64,000 nucleotides of DNA from Streptomyces griseomycini (GCF_014203535.1 NZ_JACHJI010000002.1:563042-627041); one strand, 5' to 3'. Positions 46,358-56,923 are shown, counted from the stretch's first letter. Made by a program: numbers and translations. Notes: generated by a model from the sequence alone, not told the origin.

Positions 46358-47302
46358 TCACGGCACCCGGGCGCTGAACACGGTGTTGCGGCGCAGGTGC
46401 CGGGCGCACCACCGAAAGTGCCCGTCGTCGTCGGCCATGCCGAAGAGGTCGTAGGTGACGAGGGCGTACGCGGCCTGGTAGGCGGTGAGGGCGGCGGGCG
46501 CGTAGCCGAGTTCCCGCGCGAAGAACCGGGTGAGTTCCGCGGCGTGCTCCTCGGCGTGCGGACCGTACATGTCCCAGACGGCCGCGGTGACGGCCGCCTC
46601 GAAGGCCGGGTCGCCCGCGGTCGTGCAGAAGCCGAAGTCGAGCACGGCGACGGGGCGGCCGGCGGCGTCGGTGTGGATGTTGGGCGGGACGAGGTCGCCG
46701 TGGATCACCGTGACCGGGGCGTCGGGAAGCGACCGCAGCGCGTTCAGGGTGCGTTCGACCCCCGCGCCGAAGTCCGGCACGTGCGCGGCGAGGGCGGCGC
46801 CGTGCCGGGCCGCGGCCCGGGCGACCAGGGCCGCGAGCGCGTCCTGGAAGCGGTCGTGGCCCTGCCACAGCGGGCGGTCGTCGCCCTGGACGGTCAGCCG
46901 GCGCATCGCGTCCGTGCCCGGCACCGAGGCGAGGCCCCGCAGGACGACGAGCAGCGCGTTCCTGTGCCGGACGGGCAGCTCGCGCTCGTAGTCCTCGTGC
47001 GCGGAGTCACCCCGCAGCGGGACGCCGGGCAACTCGCGCTCGTACGTCACCACCACGCCCTCGTGCTCCTGGACCTCGAAGACCTCCGGGGTGGCGAAGG
47101 GCGGTCGGTGGCGTGCGATGTCCGCGTACACCCGGCGGGTGAGCTCGGTCGGCGGCCGGCCGGTCCACACCTTGGCGACACGGCCGCCGCCCAGTCCGTA
47201 GACGACGCCCTCGGCGCCGGCGCCGATGCGGCGGGCTCCCGGGTGGCCCCGGTCGGCGAAGTATCCGGGCCACGGGTCGGCTGCGGGGGCCGTTTCGGCC
47301 AT
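46358..47302 (-). CDS. APH-fold phosphotransferase family protein
   Basis: This 314-residue protein has the aminoglycoside phosphotransferase/choline kinase fold. The nucleotide-binding N-lobe is RIGAGAEGVVYGLGGGRVAK. The catalytic loop is VTVIHGDLVPPNIHTDAAG and the metal-binding LDFG is in PVAVLDFGFCTTAGD. The substrate could be a small molecule or a drug. Nothing shows actual antibiotic resistance. It is monocistronic, between the kinase pseudogene and purH. Confidence 0.87.
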   Translation of the reverse strand: MAETAPAADPWPGYFADRGHPGARRIGAGAEGVVYGLGGGRVAKVWTGRPPTELTRRVYADIARHRPPFATPEVFEVQEHEGVVVTYERELPGVPLRGDSAHEDYERELPVRHRNALLVVLRGLASVPGTDAMRRLTVQGDDRPLWQGHDRFQDALAALVARAAARHGAALAAHVPDFGAGVERTLNALRSLPDAPVTVIHGDLVPPNIHTDAAGRPVAVLDFGFCTTAGDPAFEAAVTAAVWDMYGPHAEEHAAELTRFFARELGYAPAALTAYQAAYALVTYDLFGMADDDGHFRWCARHLRRNTVFSARVP

Positions 47303-47450
47303 CGGGGAGATCTCCCTCCGCTCGGCGGGGTGCCGGAGCAGCCTAATCGCCGGGGCGCGGCGGCCGAGGGGGGCGTCGACGGTACGTCCGAGGAGCGGCG
47401 GTGCTTCCCGGAGGGCGTCCGGTACGAGGTGGACGGCCAGGGGTTCCGCC

Positions 47451-47468
47451 CGTCCGCCCGGGCGGACG
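47451..47468 (-). terminator. Probable terminator of purNH
   Basis: The 18-bp perfect palindrome CGTCCGCCCGGGCGGACG lies 22 nt after the purH stop, and its flanks extend the pairing. A further palindrome CTGACG-AAC-CGTCAG (47479-47493) overlaps the stop codon. Confidence 0.5.
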
Positions 47469-47489
47469 AACGGGCGTCCTGACGAACCG

Positions 47490-49049
47490 TCAGTGGAAGA
47501 AGTGGCGCGTCCCGGTGAAGTACATCGTGACGCCGGCCTTCTTCGCGGCCTCGACGACCAGCTCGTCGCGGACCGAACCGCCGGGCTGGACCACGGCCTT
47601 CACGCCGGCCCCGGTGAGGATCTCCAGGCCGTCGGGGAAGGGGAAGAACGCGTCGGATGCGGCGTACGCCCCCTGCGCGCGCTCGGCGCCCGCGCGCTCC
47701 ACCGCGAGCTTCGCGGAGTCGACGCGGTTGACCTGGCCCATGCCGACGCCGACCGAGGCACCGTCCTTGGCGAGCAGGATGGCGTTGGACTTCACCGCGC
47801 GGCAGGCCTTCCAGGCGAACGCCAGCTCGGCCAGCTCCGCCTCGCCCAGCGCCTCGCCGGTCGCCAGCGTCCAGTTCGCCGGGTCGTCGCCCTCGGCCTG
47901 GAAGACGTCCTTGACCTGGGCCAGGCCGCCGCCGTCGATCGGGCGGAACTCGGCGGGCGCCTGCGGGGCCTCGGGGCAGCGCAGCACGCGGATGTTCTTC
48001 TTCTTGGTGAGGGCTTCGACGGCGCCCTCCTCGTAGTCCGGCGCCACGATGACCTCGGTGAAGATCTCCGCGACCTGCTCGGCCATCTCCCTGGAGACCG
48101 GGCGGTTGACCGCGATCACGCCGCCGTACGCGGAGACCGGGTCGCAGGCGTGCGCCTTGCGGTGCGCCTCGGCGACGTCCGCGCCGACCGCGATGCCGCA
48201 CGGGTTGGCGTGCTTGATGATCGCGACGCACGGCTCGTCGTGGTCGTACGCGGCACGGCGGGCGGCGTCCGTGTCGACGTAGTTGTTGTACGACATCTCC
48301 TTGCCGTGCAGCTGCTCCGCCTCGGCCAGGCCGCCGCAGCCGCCCGTGTACAGCGCGGCGGGCTGGTGCGGGTTCTCGCCGTAGCGCAGGACGTTCTCGC
48401 GCCGGTACGTCACCCCGATGAACTCCGGGAACTCCTCGCCGTCACCGGCGTAGTCCCCGGCGAACCAGCCGGCGACCGCCACGTCGTACTCGGCGGTGTG
48501 GCGGAACGCCTCGGCGGCGAGCCGCTTGCGGGCGGCGAGGTCGAAGCCGCCGTCGCGGACGGCGGCCAGCACGTCCGCGTACCGGGCCGGGCTGGTGACC
48601 ACGGCGACGGACGGGTGGTTCTTGGCGGCGGCGCGGACCATGGAGGGGCCGCCGATGTCGATCTGCTCGACGCACTCGTCGGGCGAGGCGCCGGAGGCGA
48701 CGGTCTGCTCGAACGGGTAGAGGTTGACCACGACCAGGTCGAAGGGCTCCACGCCCAGCTCGGCCAGCTGCCGCCGGTGGTCCTCCAGGCGCAGGTCGGC
48801 GAGGATGCCGGCGTGGACCTTCGGGTGCAGGGTCTTGACCCGGCCGTCCAGGCACTCGGGGAAGCCGGTGAGCTCCTCGACCTTGGTGACCGGGACGCCG
48901 GCGGCGGCGATCTTCGCGGCGGTGGACCCGGTGGAGACGAGCTCCACGCCGGCCTCGTGCAGGCCGCGCGCGAGGTCCTCGAGGCCGGTCTTGTCGTAGA
49001 CGCTGACGAGCGCCCGTCGGACGGCCCGCTTGTTGCTCTCGGCGGTCAC
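47490..49049 (-). CDS. purH: Bifunctional AICAR transformylase / IMP cyclohydrolase
   Basis: This 519-residue enzyme performs the last two steps of IMP synthesis. The N-terminal MGS-like cyclohydrolase domain shows [35 protein letters not shown] and the [12 protein letters not shown] signature. The C-terminal transformylase domain shows [12 protein letters not shown], the catalytic [13 protein letters not shown] and the end [13 protein letters not shown]. Its GTG overlaps the purN stop (GTGA). It uses 10-formyl-THF, linking it to folD and glyA. Confidence 0.96.
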   Translation of the reverse strand: MTAESNKRAVRRALVSVYDKTGLEDLARGLHEAGVELVSTGSTAAKIAAAGVPVTKVEELTGFPECLDGRVKTLHPKVHAGILADLRLEDHRRQLAELGVEPFDLVVVNLYPFEQTVASGASPDECVEQIDIGGPSMVRAAAKNHPSVAVVTSPARYADVLAAVRDGGFDLAARKRLAAEAFRHTAEYDVAVAGWFAGDYAGDGEEFPEFIGVTYRRENVLRYGENPHQPAALYTGGCGGLAEAEQLHGKEMSYNNYVDTDAARRAAYDHDEPCVAIIKHANPCGIAVGADVAEAHRKAHACDPVSAYGGVIAVNRPVSREMAEQVAEIFTEVIVAPDYEEGAVEALTKKKNIRVLRCPEAPQAPAEFRPIDGGGLAQVKDVFQAEGDDPANWTLATGEALGEAELAELAFAWKACRAVKSNAILLAKDGASVGVGMGQVNRVDSAKLAVERAGAERAQGAYAASDAFFPFPDGLEILTGAGVKAVVQPGGSVRDELVVEAAKKAGVTMYFTGTRHFFH

Positions 49050-49684
49050 TGGATAACTACCTTTCGTCCCTCAATGCGATAGCCGTTGCGGGCGAGGAGC
49101 CCCACGACCTCGACGAGCAGCCTTCGCTCGACTTCCTTGATGCGCTCGTGCAGAGCGCTCTCGTCGTCCTCGTCCCGGACCTCCACCACGCCCTGCGCGA
49201 TGATCGGCCCGGTGTCGACGCCGTCGTCGACGAAGTGGACGGTGCAACCGGTGACCTTGGCGCCGTACGCGAGCGCGTCCCGCACGCCGTGGGCCCCGGG
49301 GAAACTGGGCAGCAGGGCGGGGTGGGTGTTGACGAACCGCCCGCCGAAGCGCGCGAGGAACTCCTTCCCCACGATCTTCATGAACCCGGCGGACACCACG
49401 AGGTCCGGCTCGTGGGCGGCCACGGCCTCGGCGAGCGCGGCGTCCCACTCCTCACGGGTCGCGTAGTCCTTGACCCTGCGGACGAAGGTCGGCAGTCCGG
49501 CGCGCTCGGCGCGGGCCAGCCCCTCGATGCCCTCGCGGTCGGCGCCGACGGCCACGACCTCGGCTCCGTACGCCTCGGCGCCGGTGGCGGCGATCTCGTC
49601 GAGGAGCGCCTGCAGATTGGTGCCGGATCCGGAGACCAGCACGACGAGACGCCTGGCGCGCTCGGCCACGGGCTTGGCGGCCAC
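49046..49684 (-). CDS. purN: Phosphoribosylglycinamide formyltransferase
   Basis: This 212-residue folate-dependent GAR transformylase has the substrate loop [19 protein letters not shown] and the active-site Asn-His in [20 protein letters not shown]. The Asp is in [19 protein letters not shown] 49684 ([12 protein letters not shown]) is preferred, with GAAAGGG upstream. It is translationally coupled to purH. The transcript has a leader of about 85 nt that does not match the ZTP aptamer. Confidence 0.95.
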   Translation of the reverse strand: MAAKPVAERARRLVVLVSGSGTNLQALLDEIAATGAEAYGAEVVAVGADREGIEGLARAERAGLPTFVRRVKDYATREEWDAALAEAVAAHEPDLVVSAGFMKIVGKEFLARFGGRFVNTHPALLPSFPGAHGVRDALAYGAKVTGCTVHFVDDGVDTGPIIAQGVVEVRDEDDESALHERIKEVERRLLVEVVGLLARNGYRIEGRKVVIQ

Positions 49685-50056
49685 GGTGGGGCCCTTTCTC
49701 GGGGAGCGTCTGTACGGTCGGCGGCACAGCGCTTTGTACATTCATACGAATGCTTCGCGCCCCCTGATACGGGGAAGCCTACGAAGCGGCCGACCGTCAG
49801 CAACGATACCGGCACACCGGGCGGCCCCCGCGGGACGGGGGCACGGCCGGGAGGTAGCGTCTGGGAGGAGCCGGTTCGGGAACGTCCGGGGTGCCGGGAA
49901 CGCCACCTGTGCGCCGGGCGTTCCCACGATGACGGACCCGGGCTCCAGAGCTGACGGGAACGCGTCGGCTCAACCAGCTCAGTCGTAGTCGATACGTCGT
50001 GCGAGGCGGTAGCGCCGGACCACGCCGTGCTTCATTAAGGGGAAGACGCTCACTTG
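49685..50056. other. 372-bp divergent intergenic region between purN and a membrane protein gene
   Basis: No gene is seen. It contains the purN promoter and the partial palindrome CATTC-ATAC-GAATG (49739-49752) in the purN leader. An AT-richer stretch (TTCATTAAGGGGAAG) lies just upstream of 50057. Confidence 0.6.
49776..49803 (-). promoter_or_regulatory. Probable purN-purH promoter: TTGCTG-N16-TAGGCT
   Basis: On the minus strand TTGCTG (49803-49798) and TAGGCT (49781-49776) are 16 nt apart, which suits the principal sigma factor. Transcription would begin near 49769. Confidence 0.5.
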
Positions 50057-50863
50057 ATGTCGGACCGCAGCCTGCGATTCCTCACGTTCCCCCAGCAGTC
50101 GGCCCGGGGAGGGGAGCGGGGTGCCGTGCTGCTGCGGGAGCGCCCCTCCTCGCGGCCCGACGCGCCCCAGGGCGAGGGCGGTGGCGACGACCGGCGCCGT
50201 GACTCCCAGGCTCCGCAGGACCCCCGGTCCTCCCAGGACGACAATCCGTTCGCACCGCCGCCGGAGGGCACTCCCGACCGGCCCTGGCAGCCGCGGCACC
50301 CGTCCGGCGGCGAGGGCGGTGACGGTTCCCGGGGAGACGGCGGCCGCTCCCCCTGGGGCCGCAACTGGAGCGACCGGCAGCCCGGCCGCTCCCCCGGCGG
50401 TTTCGGCGAGCGCCCGCGCGGTTCCGAGGGCCCCGGCGGCTCCCAGGGCCTCGGCGGCCCGCGCTGGGACCCCACGGACCCGGCCCAGCGCCGGGCGCGC
50501 TACGCCCTGCTGGCCGGCATGTGGGCCTTCTTCTTCGCCCTCTTCAGCTGGCCCTACGTCGCGCTGCTGCTGGGCGCGTTCGCCCTGTACTGGAGCATCA
50601 ACGCCCTGCGCGCCAAGCCGCGCACGCCCGACCCGGACTCCGCGGCGCCCCGGCCGACGGGCCGCCCGCAGACCACGGCCGCGGTGAGCGGCCTGGTGAC
50701 GGCCTCCCTGGCCCTCGCCCTGGTCGCCGCGTCCTTCACGGCCCAGCTGGTCTACCGCGACTACTACACGTGCACCAGCGACGCGCTCACCAAGGAGGCC
50801 AGACAGTCCTGCAGCGACCTCCTGCCGGAGCAACTGCGCGACCTCCTGGGCACGACCGACTGA
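50057..50863 (+). CDS. Membrane protein with Arg/Gly/Pro-rich N-terminus
   Basis: The first 145 of 268 residues are disordered and rich in Gly, Arg, Pro and Asp ([20 protein letters not shown]). Two membrane segments follow ([20 protein letters not shown] with [16 protein letters not shown], and [20 protein letters not shown]). A short outside tail holds two Cys ([17 protein letters not shown]) that could form a disulfide. It matches no family I can name with confidence. The ATG follows a TTG and has only a distant GGGGAAG. Confidence 0.75.
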   Translation: MSDRSLRFLTFPQQSARGGERGAVLLRERPSSRPDAPQGEGGGDDRRRDSQAPQDPRSSQDDNPFAPPPEGTPDRPWQPRHPSGGEGGDGSRGDGGRSPWGRNWSDRQPGRSPGGFGERPRGSEGPGGSQGLGGPRWDPTDPAQRRARYALLAGMWAFFFALFSWPYVALLLGAFALYWSINALRAKPRTPDPDSAAPRPTGRPQTTAAVSGLVTASLALALVAASFTAQLVYRDYYTCTSDALTKEARQSCSDLLPEQLRDLLGTTD

Positions 50864-50905
50864 CGCCCGCGGTCACACCGCGGCGCCCGGCCACGGCACA
50901 GGCGG

Positions 50906-50995
50906 CCGGACGCGGCCGGGCACGGCGGCGGCATGGAACGCGATCGTCCGCGGTCGTGGCACCGGCATCCGGACGCGGCCGGGCACGGCGGCGGC
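50906..50995. repeat. 27-bp direct repeat in a GC-rich spacer
   Basis: An exact 27-bp sequence at 50906-50932 recurs at 50969-50995, 63 bp away. It lies in the 255-bp gap between two convergent genes, where short CGGGCACGGCG-like units recur several more times. Confidence 0.7.
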
Positions 50996-51118
50996 GGCCG
51001 GGCCCGGGCGGGCACAGCAACGCCGCGGGCCTCCGGGCGCGCCCGGGCACGGCGTCGGCGACCGGGCGCGGTCGGGTGCGGGCGCGGCAGCGGGGCGCCG
51101 CGTCGTAGTCGGTCCCGG

Positions 51119-52666
51119 TCACGGACGGTAGCGGTCCCCGGTCGTGGCCGACCGCTCCTTCGCGGCTCGTGCCGGACGGGCGCCCACGGCCCGAGCCGGG
51201 TGCCGGAACACCCGGAGCCGTCGGCCGTCCGTGGCGCCCGGGGGGCCGCCGTCCTTCGGCCCGCCCCTGTGCGGTTGCTCCCCCCGCGGCCTGCCGACCC
51301 GCCCCGCCCGTCCTTCCCGTCCCGACCGCTCGCCGCGCGGCGTGCGGCACCGCCAGTCCCGTACCGCCAGGGCCGTCACGACCGCCACCAGGCCGATCCA
51401 GACCAGCGTCGCGCCCCCCACCTGCCACCACACCGGCCCGAACCGGGAGAGCACGGCCACCCCCAGCGGTCCGCCCGCGAGCGCCGCGAGCACCGTCAGC
51501 AGGGCCGCGCACAGCACGGCCGCCAGTGCCGCCGCGCCGGCGGTCCGGCCGCGTGCCCAGGGCCCGGCTGACGCCCGCCCGGGTCGTGCGCCCCCCGGTC
51601 TCCCGCTCCCTCCGCCCACCGTGGCGCCCCGCCCCACGCACCACCCCGTCACCGCTCCGGCCAGCACCGGCACCGCCCCGGCCGCCCAGTTCACCGGTGT
51701 CCCCGCCCCCGCGTCCGGTACCGCCGCGAGCAGCGGGAACGGCGGCAGCAGCGGGGCCGGCGCGGAGGAGAACGGGGTCACGAGGGTGCCGGTGCCGAGG
51801 AGGAAACCGGGGCCGAGGGCGTACGCCGCCGCCCACACCGCGGCGTTCGGCACCAGCGTGACGCCGAGCAGCAGCACCGCCAGCCGCCCCGACCAGCCCT
51901 CCGTGAGCCGGAGGAAGGCCCGCTGGGTCTCCCCGCCGTGCCAGCCCAGCGAGGCCACCACCAGCAGGGCTCCGCCCCCGACCAGGACCGCCGCACCGGC
52001 CCCCGCCGCCCGCGCCGCGACCCCGGGGCGGCCGTCCGGACCGAGGACCAGATGGCGTACCCCCCTCGGCAGCACCCTGCCCAGCGCCCGCTCCAGCGGC
52101 CCGCTCGGGCGGCCGTACGCCGTCCACACCCCCGCCCCGGCGGCCGTCACGGCGACCAGCGGCACGCACACCCCGGCCGACGCCCACGCCGGCCGCAGCA
52201 CACCGCCCGCGGCGTAGAGCGCGGCGGGCGCGCCGACGGCGAGGTAGCCGAGGACGACGCCCGCCCACGCGGTCCGGCCGGGGACGAGCGGGGCGCCGCC
52301 GACCGCGTCCGCGGCGTCGCGGGCCGCCCGGTGCAGCAGCCACACCGGCAGCGCGAGGAGCAGCAGCGGCGGGACGCCCAGGGGCGCGGGGACGCCGGAG
52401 AGCGTGTCGGTGCGGACCAGTTCGGCGCCGTGCGCCAGCAGCCACAGCGCCGCCGCGATGTGCAGCGCGCCGCCCGCCCCGCTGTCGGGGTAGGGCGAAC
52501 TGATCCACAGCAGGATCACGAGCATGGCGAACGCCGCGAGCCCCAGCCCGGCCGCGAGGGCACCGCCGAGGAGACCGGCGGCCAGTCCGGGCGAGCGGTC
52601 GCGCACCCGGGTGAGCAGGGGGGCCGGCGTCGATCGGCGGGCGGTCGTCTGGATCACGCCCGCCAT
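51119..52666 (-). CDS. DUF6350-type multi-pass membrane protein
   Basis: This 515-residue protein has about ten to twelve hydrophobic segments ([57 protein letters not shown]). A basic C-terminal tail of about 90 residues completes it. The [20 protein letters not shown] loop matches the actinobacterial DUF6350/cell-division-associated family found next to purN-purH, from memory. ATG 52666 has GGGAG upstream. It shares a divergent promoter region with the next gene. Confidence 0.8.
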   Translation of the reverse strand: MAGVIQTTARRSTPAPLLTRVRDRSPGLAAGLLGGALAAGLGLAAFAMLVILLWISSPYPDSGAGGALHIAAALWLLAHGAELVRTDTLSGVPAPLGVPPLLLLALPVWLLHRAARDAADAVGGAPLVPGRTAWAGVVLGYLAVGAPAALYAAGGVLRPAWASAGVCVPLVAVTAAGAGVWTAYGRPSGPLERALGRVLPRGVRHLVLGPDGRPGVAARAAGAGAAVLVGGGALLVVASLGWHGGETQRAFLRLTEGWSGRLAVLLLGVTLVPNAAVWAAAYALGPGFLLGTGTLVTPFSSAPAPLLPPFPLLAAVPDAGAGTPVNWAAGAVPVLAGAVTGWCVGRGATVGGGSGRPGGARPGRASAGPWARGRTAGAAALAAVLCAALLTVLAALAGGPLGVAVLSRFGPVWWQVGGATLVWIGLVAVVTALAVRDWRCRTPRGERSGREGRAGRVGRPRGEQPHRGGPKDGGPPGATDGRRLRVFRHPARAVGARPARAAKERSATTGDRYRP

Positions 52667-52762
52667 GCTCCCAACGACACGCGCTTCTCCGGTGTAACAG
52701 GCGAAGCATCGTTGTGTCGCCCAATATACGTTTATGTTCTTTTCTGTACGGAGGGGTGACCA

Positions 52763-53980
52763 GTGACGCGGAGGCCCACCCCCCTCCCCCCGCCCGAGGA
52801 ACGCCGACGCCTGCGCGAGGCGGGCGCACTGACGCCCGCTCAGCTCGCCGCACGCGTGGGCGTCAGCACCACGACGGTGCGGTCCTGGGAGTCCGGCCGG
52901 GCCGTACCGCGCGGCCGGAGGCGGGAGGCGTACGCGAAGCTGTTGGCCACCTTGGCGGAGTCCGCGGCGCACACCGGGGTGCAGGAGTCCGCCCCGGCCG
53001 GGCGCCGGGGGGAACCGGACGCGGCCGTGGTGACGGTGCGTCTGAAGGAGCCGGCACCCGGCGGACGTCACGGTCCGGTGGCGCCGGAACCGTCGGCGTT
53101 CACACAGGCGCCCCCGCCGTCCTCGCCGAGGGCCCCCACACCGGTCCCGCTCGAGGAGCAGGACCTCCCCGACCCGGCACCCCGCCTGACGCCCGCTCAG
53201 GCCTTCGACGCGCTGTACGCGTTCTGCGCCCCCGTCCTCGTCCGGCAGACGTACCTGCTGACCGGCCGTCGCGACCTGGCGCGCGAGTCCGTGGAGCGGG
53301 CGTTCCAACGGGCCTGGGAGCGCTGGCCCGAGGTGGCCCGCGACCCGTACCCGGCCGGCTGGGTACGCGCGGCGGCGCACGAGTGGGCGCTCTCCCCCTG
53401 GCACCGGTTCCGCCCCCGCTACCGGCATCCCGAACCACCGCTCTCCGACGCCTCCGACCGGGCCCTGCTGGAGGTCCTGCTGCAGCTCCCGCCGTCGTAC
53501 CGCCGCACGCTCCTGCTGTACGACGGGATCGGCCTCGACCTGCCCGACACGGCCGCGGAGACGGAGGCCAGCACCCCGGCGACCGCCGGCCGGCTGCTGC
53601 ACGCGCGCGAGACCGTCGCCGGCCGGCTGCCGGAACTGTCGGATCCGCGGGTGTTGCACCAGCGGCTGGCCGAACTGGCCTCCGTCGGAGGGCTGCGGGC
53701 GGCCAGAGCGCCGGCGGTGCGCGACGGCAGCGAGCGCCGGGCCCGCTTCTGGACCCGGTCCGCCATCGCCTTCACGGTCGCCCTGATCGGCGCCACGGCA
53801 CTCGCCCTGAGCACCGCCCCCGCCGGCTACGAGCCGCCGGTGCCACCGGGTGAGACGGTCCGGGGGGTGCCGCCGCGGGTGGCTCCCGGTCCCCTGTCGG
53901 AGGATCAGCGGGAACTGCGCTCCAAGCTCCGGGAGGAGCTGCTGCACGGGCCGGAACGGCTGGCACCGCAGCCGCGGTGA
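52763..53980 (+). CDS. Helix-turn-helix protein fused to a sigma70-like region and a membrane anchor
   Basis: This 405-residue protein has an XRE-like DNA-binding domain at residues 20-65 ([20 protein letters not shown]), then [19 protein letters not shown] Pro-rich linker leads to a sigma-factor-like segment (about 150-290: [36 protein letters not shown] and [20 protein letters not shown]). Near the C-terminus is one membrane helix ([20 protein letters not shown]). The sigma part keeps the region 2 and region 4 outline but is divergent. GTG 52763 has GGAGGGG upstream. Confidence 0.8.
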   Translation: MTRRPTPLPPPEERRRLREAGALTPAQLAARVGVSTTTVRSWESGRAVPRGRRREAYAKLLATLAESAAHTGVQESAPAGRRGEPDAAVVTVRLKEPAPGGRHGPVAPEPSAFTQAPPPSSPRAPTPVPLEEQDLPDPAPRLTPAQAFDALYAFCAPVLVRQTYLLTGRRDLARESVERAFQRAWERWPEVARDPYPAGWVRAAAHEWALSPWHRFRPRYRHPEPPLSDASDRALLEVLLQLPPSYRRTLLLYDGIGLDLPDTAAETEASTPATAGRLLHARETVAGRLPELSDPRVLHQRLAELASVGGLRAARAPAVRDGSERRARFWTRSAIAFTVALIGATALALSTAPAGYEPPVPPGETVRGVPPRVAPGPLSEDQRELRSKLREELLHGPERLAPQPR

Positions 53981-54002
53981 GACTCCGCGCCGGGGCGCGG
54001 AA

Positions 54003-54044
54003 CGCGGGCGGGCCCGTCCCCTTCAGGGGACGGGCCCGCCCGCG
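54003..54044. terminator. Bidirectional terminator between the HTH/sigma-like gene and sucD
   Basis: A perfect 19-bp stem with a TTCA loop sits in the 85-bp gap between two convergent stops and serves both operons. Confidence 0.85.
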
Positions 54045-54065
54045 CCGTGCGGAGCCGTGCGGGGC

Positions 54066-54950
54066 TCAGCCCGCGAGGATCTCCCGCGCCAGCTTCGCCG
54101 TCTCGGTCGGCGTCTTGCCGACCTTGACGCCGGCGGCCTCGAGGGCCTCCTTCTTGGCCTGGGCCGTGCCGGAGGAGCCGGAGACGATGGCGCCGGCGTG
54201 GCCCATGGTCTTGCCCTCGGGCGCGGTGAAGCCGGCGACGTAGCCGACGACCGGCTTGGTCACGTTCTCCTTGATGAAGGCCGCGGCCCGCTCCTCGGCG
54301 TCGCCGCCGATCTCGCCGATCATGACGATCAGGTCGGTGTCGGGGTCGTCCTGGAAGGCCTTCAGGGCGTCGATGTGGGTGGTGCCGATGATCGGGTCAC
54401 CGCCGATGCCGACGCAGGTCGAGAAGCCGATGTCCCGCAGCTCGTACATCATCTGGTACGTCAGCGTGCCGGACTTCGAGACCAGGCCGATGCGGCCCGG
54501 CTTGGTGATGTCGGCCGGGATGATGCCGGCGTTCGACTGGCCGGGGGTGATCAGGCCGGGGCAGTTCGGGCCGATGATGCGGGTCTTGTTGCCCTTCTTG
54601 CCGGCGTACGCCCAGAAGGCGGCCGTGTCGTGCACCGCGATGCCCTCGGTGATGACGACCGCGAGCGGGATCTCGGCGTCGATGGCCTCGATGACCGCGT
54701 CCTTGGTGAACTTCTCCGGGACGAAGATGACCGTGGCGTCGGCGCCGGTCTTCTCGATGGCCTCCTTGACGCTGCCGAAGACCGGTACCTCGGTGCCGTC
54801 GAAGTCGACGCTGGTGCCCGCCTTGCGCGGGTTCACGCCGCCGACGATGTTGGTGCCGGAGGCCAGCATGCGCCGGGTGTGCTTCTGGCCCTCGGAGCCG
54901 GTCATGCCCTGGACGATGACCTTGGATTCCTTGGTGAGGAAGATAGCCAT
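54066..54950 (-). CDS. sucD: Succinyl-CoA synthetase alpha subunit
   Basis: This 294-residue TCA enzyme subunit binds CoA and carries the phosphorylated His. The CoA-binding Rossmann part shows [20 protein letters not shown] and [31 protein letters not shown] follows, and the active-site His251 is in [16 protein letters not shown]. It follows sucC after 21 bp in a two-gene operon and ends before a strong terminator. Confidence 0.97.
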   Translation of the reverse strand: MAIFLTKESKVIVQGMTGSEGQKHTRRMLASGTNIVGGVNPRKAGTSVDFDGTEVPVFGSVKEAIEKTGADATVIFVPEKFTKDAVIEAIDAEIPLAVVITEGIAVHDTAAFWAYAGKKGNKTRIIGPNCPGLITPGQSNAGIIPADITKPGRIGLVSKSGTLTYQMMYELRDIGFSTCVGIGGDPIIGTTHIDALKAFQDDPDTDLIVMIGEIGGDAEERAAAFIKENVTKPVVGYVAGFTAPEGKTMGHAGAIVSGSSGTAQAKKEALEAAGVKVGKTPTETAKLAREILAG

Positions 54951-54971
54951 GGTGTTCTGTGACCTCGTCCC

Positions 54972-56153
54972 TTACTTCGCGGCAGCAGCCAGCTCGGCGG
55001 CCTTGTCGGCCGCGCCGTCCATGGTGTCCACCTGCTGAACGAGCGGGTGGTTCGCGTCCGTCAGGATCTTGCGACCCAGCTCGGCGTTGTTGCCGTCGAG
55101 GCGCACGACCAGCGGCTTGTTGACCTCTTCGCCCTTGCTCTTGAGCAGCTCCAGGGCCTGCACGATGCCGTTGGCCACGGCGTCGCACGCGGTGATGCCA
55201 CCGAAGACGTTGACGAAGACGGACTTGACGTCCGGGTCGCCCAGGATGATCTCCAGGCCGTTCGCCATGACCTCGGCGGAGGCGCCGCCGCCGATGTCGA
55301 GGAAGTTGGCGGGCTTGACGCCCTTGTGGGCCTCACCGGCGTAGGCGACGACGTCCAGGGTGCTCATGACGAGACCCGCGCCGTTGCCGATGATGCCGAC
55401 CTCGCCGTCGAGCTTGACGTAGTTGAGGTTCTTCTCCTTGGCGGCGGCCTCGAGCGGGTTGGCCGCGGCCTTGTCCTGGAGCTCCTCGAACTCGGGGTGG
55501 CGGAACTCGGCGTTGTCGTCCAGGGACACCTTGCCGTCGAGGGCGATGACGTCACCGGAGACGACCTTGGCCAGCGGGTTCACCTCGACCAGGAGGGCGT
55601 CCTCCTTGACGAAGACCTCCCACAGCTTGACGAGGACGTTCACGACCTGGTCGGCGACCTCGGCCGGGAACTTGGCGGCCTCGACGATCTCGCGGGCCTT
55701 GGCCTCGTCCACACCGTCGATGGCGTCGATCGCGATCTTGGCGACGGCCTCGGGGCGGGTGGCCGCGACCTCCTCGATCTCCATGCCGCCCTCGACGGAG
55801 GCGATGGAGAGGAAGGTGCGGTTGGCGCGGTCGAGGAGGAAGGAGACGTAGTACTCCTCGACGATCTCCGGAGCGGTCTCGGCGATCATCACCTTGTGGA
55901 CCGTGTGGCCCTTGATGTCCATGCCGAGGATGTCCGTCGCGCGGGCGACGGCCTCGTCCGGGGTGGCGGCCAGCTTCACGCCGCCGGCCTTGCCGCGACC
56001 ACCGACCTTCACCTGGGCCTTGACGACCGACTTGCCGCCCAGCCGCTCGGTGATCTCGCGCGCCGCCTCAGGCGTGTCGATGACTTCACCGGCCAGCACC
56101 GGTACACCGTGCTTGGCGAAGAGGTCCCTCGCCTGGTACTCGAACAGGTCCAC
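54972..56153 (-). CDS. sucC: Succinyl-CoA synthetase beta subunit
   Basis: This 393-residue ATP-grasp subunit confers nucleotide binding. It shows [60 protein letters not shown] and the subunit-interface [20 protein letters not shown] with the LDIGGGA loop. GTG 56153 has only a weak ribosome site. It leads the sucCD operon, and its promoter must lie in the hairpin-rich region upstream. Confidence 0.97.
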   Translation of the reverse strand: MDLFEYQARDLFAKHGVPVLAGEVIDTPEAAREITERLGGKSVVKAQVKVGGRGKAGGVKLAATPDEAVARATDILGMDIKGHTVHKVMIAETAPEIVEEYYVSFLLDRANRTFLSIASVEGGMEIEEVAATRPEAVAKIAIDAIDGVDEAKAREIVEAAKFPAEVADQVVNVLVKLWEVFVKEDALLVEVNPLAKVVSGDVIALDGKVSLDDNAEFRHPEFEELQDKAAANPLEAAAKEKNLNYVKLDGEVGIIGNGAGLVMSTLDVVAYAGEAHKGVKPANFLDIGGGASAEVMANGLEIILGDPDVKSVFVNVFGGITACDAVANGIVQALELLKSKGEEVNKPLVVRLDGNNAELGRKILTDANHPLVQQVDTMDGAADKAAELAAAAK

Positions 56154-56388
56154 GCGCTTCCGTCCCTATCAGTGATCTCGCGGTTCGTTGGATGCGTGGG
56201 CGTGCCGCGAAGGGCAACGTGACGTCCGCTGTGTCACAAGGGAGGCGCACACGGTGTCCGAGCGCGCGGCATGTCCATCTCGCAGGTTATCGCCGCACGG
56301 CGGACCTCTCTAAATCACGAGTCACACGTGAGCGGTGATACCTGTCACATGATGCCGCCCTCCCTGGCACGGCGTGCCGACGGTGAGG

Positions 56389-56422
56389 GGCCTCACCGGG
56401 CTGGGGTTGACCCGGTGAGGCC
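56389..56422. terminator. Strong hairpin in the sucC upstream region, possible terminator
   Basis: A perfect 12-bp stem GGCCTCACCGGG with CCCGGTGAGGCC encloses a 10-nt loop. It could end transcripts from the micro-ORF at 56647-56760 before they enter sucC. Confidence 0.45.
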
Positions 56423-56428
56423 GTGGGA

Positions 56429-56468
56429 CACCCCGGAGGAGCGGCGAACGCCCTGCTCCCCCGGGGTG
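56429..56468. repeat. Second long hairpin in the sucC upstream region
   Basis: Arms CACCCCGGAGGAGC and GCTCCCCCGGGGTG pair with one mismatch, and an inner GGCG-AA-CGCC stem extends the structure to about 18 bp. Together with the neighbouring hairpin it suggests a structured RNA or paired terminators. Confidence 0.5.
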
Positions 56469-56646
56469 CGGGGAAACGACCCCCACCCCAATGGGGGCCG
56501 GTCCCCCTCCACGGGGTCTCGACCGAACGCACCGATGGCTTTCGGCCGTCCGGGGTCTGATGCCCCGCGGAGTCATGGGTTACCCGTGAGTCAGATGCGG
56601 TTCACATGCGGTTCACGCCGGACGCACCCGGGGTAACGCACGGGAG

Positions 56647-56760
56647 TCACGCACGGGTGACCGACTCGGCGAGGCCCTCGGCCCCGGTGACACCGGCGGC
56701 TACGGCGGCTACGGCGGCTACGGCGGCTACGGCGAGGGAACGGCGGATGTCCTTGTTCAT
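56647..56760 (-). CDS. Micro-protein of 37 residues with a signal-like sequence built from VAA repeats
   Basis: The frame reads MNKDIRRSLAVAAVAAVAAV, then AAGVTGAEGLAESVTRA. A basic start followed by an Ala/Val hydrophobic run looks like a signal peptide with a very short mature end. The hydrophobic run is encoded by four exact 9-bp tandem repeats. A weak GGATC sits 8-12 nt upstream. It could be a secreted peptide, a truncated gene or chance. No family was recognised. Confidence 0.4.
   Translation of the reverse strand: MNKDIRRSLAVAAVAAVAAVAAGVTGAEGLAESVTRA
56695..56730. repeat. Four exact tandem copies of GGCGGCTAC
   Basis: Units at 56695, 56704, 56713 and 56722 are identical over 9 bp. 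On the minus strand each encodes Val-Ala-Ala, so copy-number change would lengthen or shorten the peptide without a frameshift. Confidence 0.85.
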
Positions 56761-56923
56761 GGGTGGCAGATCCTTGGATCCTGAGGTTCCGAGGCCCGGA
56801 CGTGCATCGGGCGCGCTCGGAGGCCGGGGACGTCTTCCGGTCGTCGGGACACGGGGTGTCCGGGCGGGTGTGCCTGCTGCGCCCTCGCGCGTACGCACGC
56901 ACGGCGAGGGAAGCGGCCGTCCC

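Larger units (their letters stand above)
56154..56646. other. 493-bp hairpin-rich intergenic region upstream of sucC
   Basis: No gene is recognised. It holds at least two strong hairpins, an 11-bp tandem repeat ATGCGGTTCAC (56595-56616), and an AT-richer part near 56290-56350 (CTAAATCACGAGTCACACG) suited to a sucC promoter. Confidence 0.6.

Noticed and set aside
46358..47302. APH-fold gene considered as an antibiotic resistance determinant
   Set aside because: The fold is shared with many non-resistance kinases and nothing in the sequence or neighbourhood indicates a drug substrate.
49685..49810. purN leader examined for a purine or ZTP riboswitch
   Set aside because: No conserved aptamer elements were found; only a promoter and a small partial palindrome are visible.
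56695..56730. Short tandem repeat considered as a CRISPR-like array
   Set aside because: Units are 9 bp and contiguous without spacers, and no cas gene is present.
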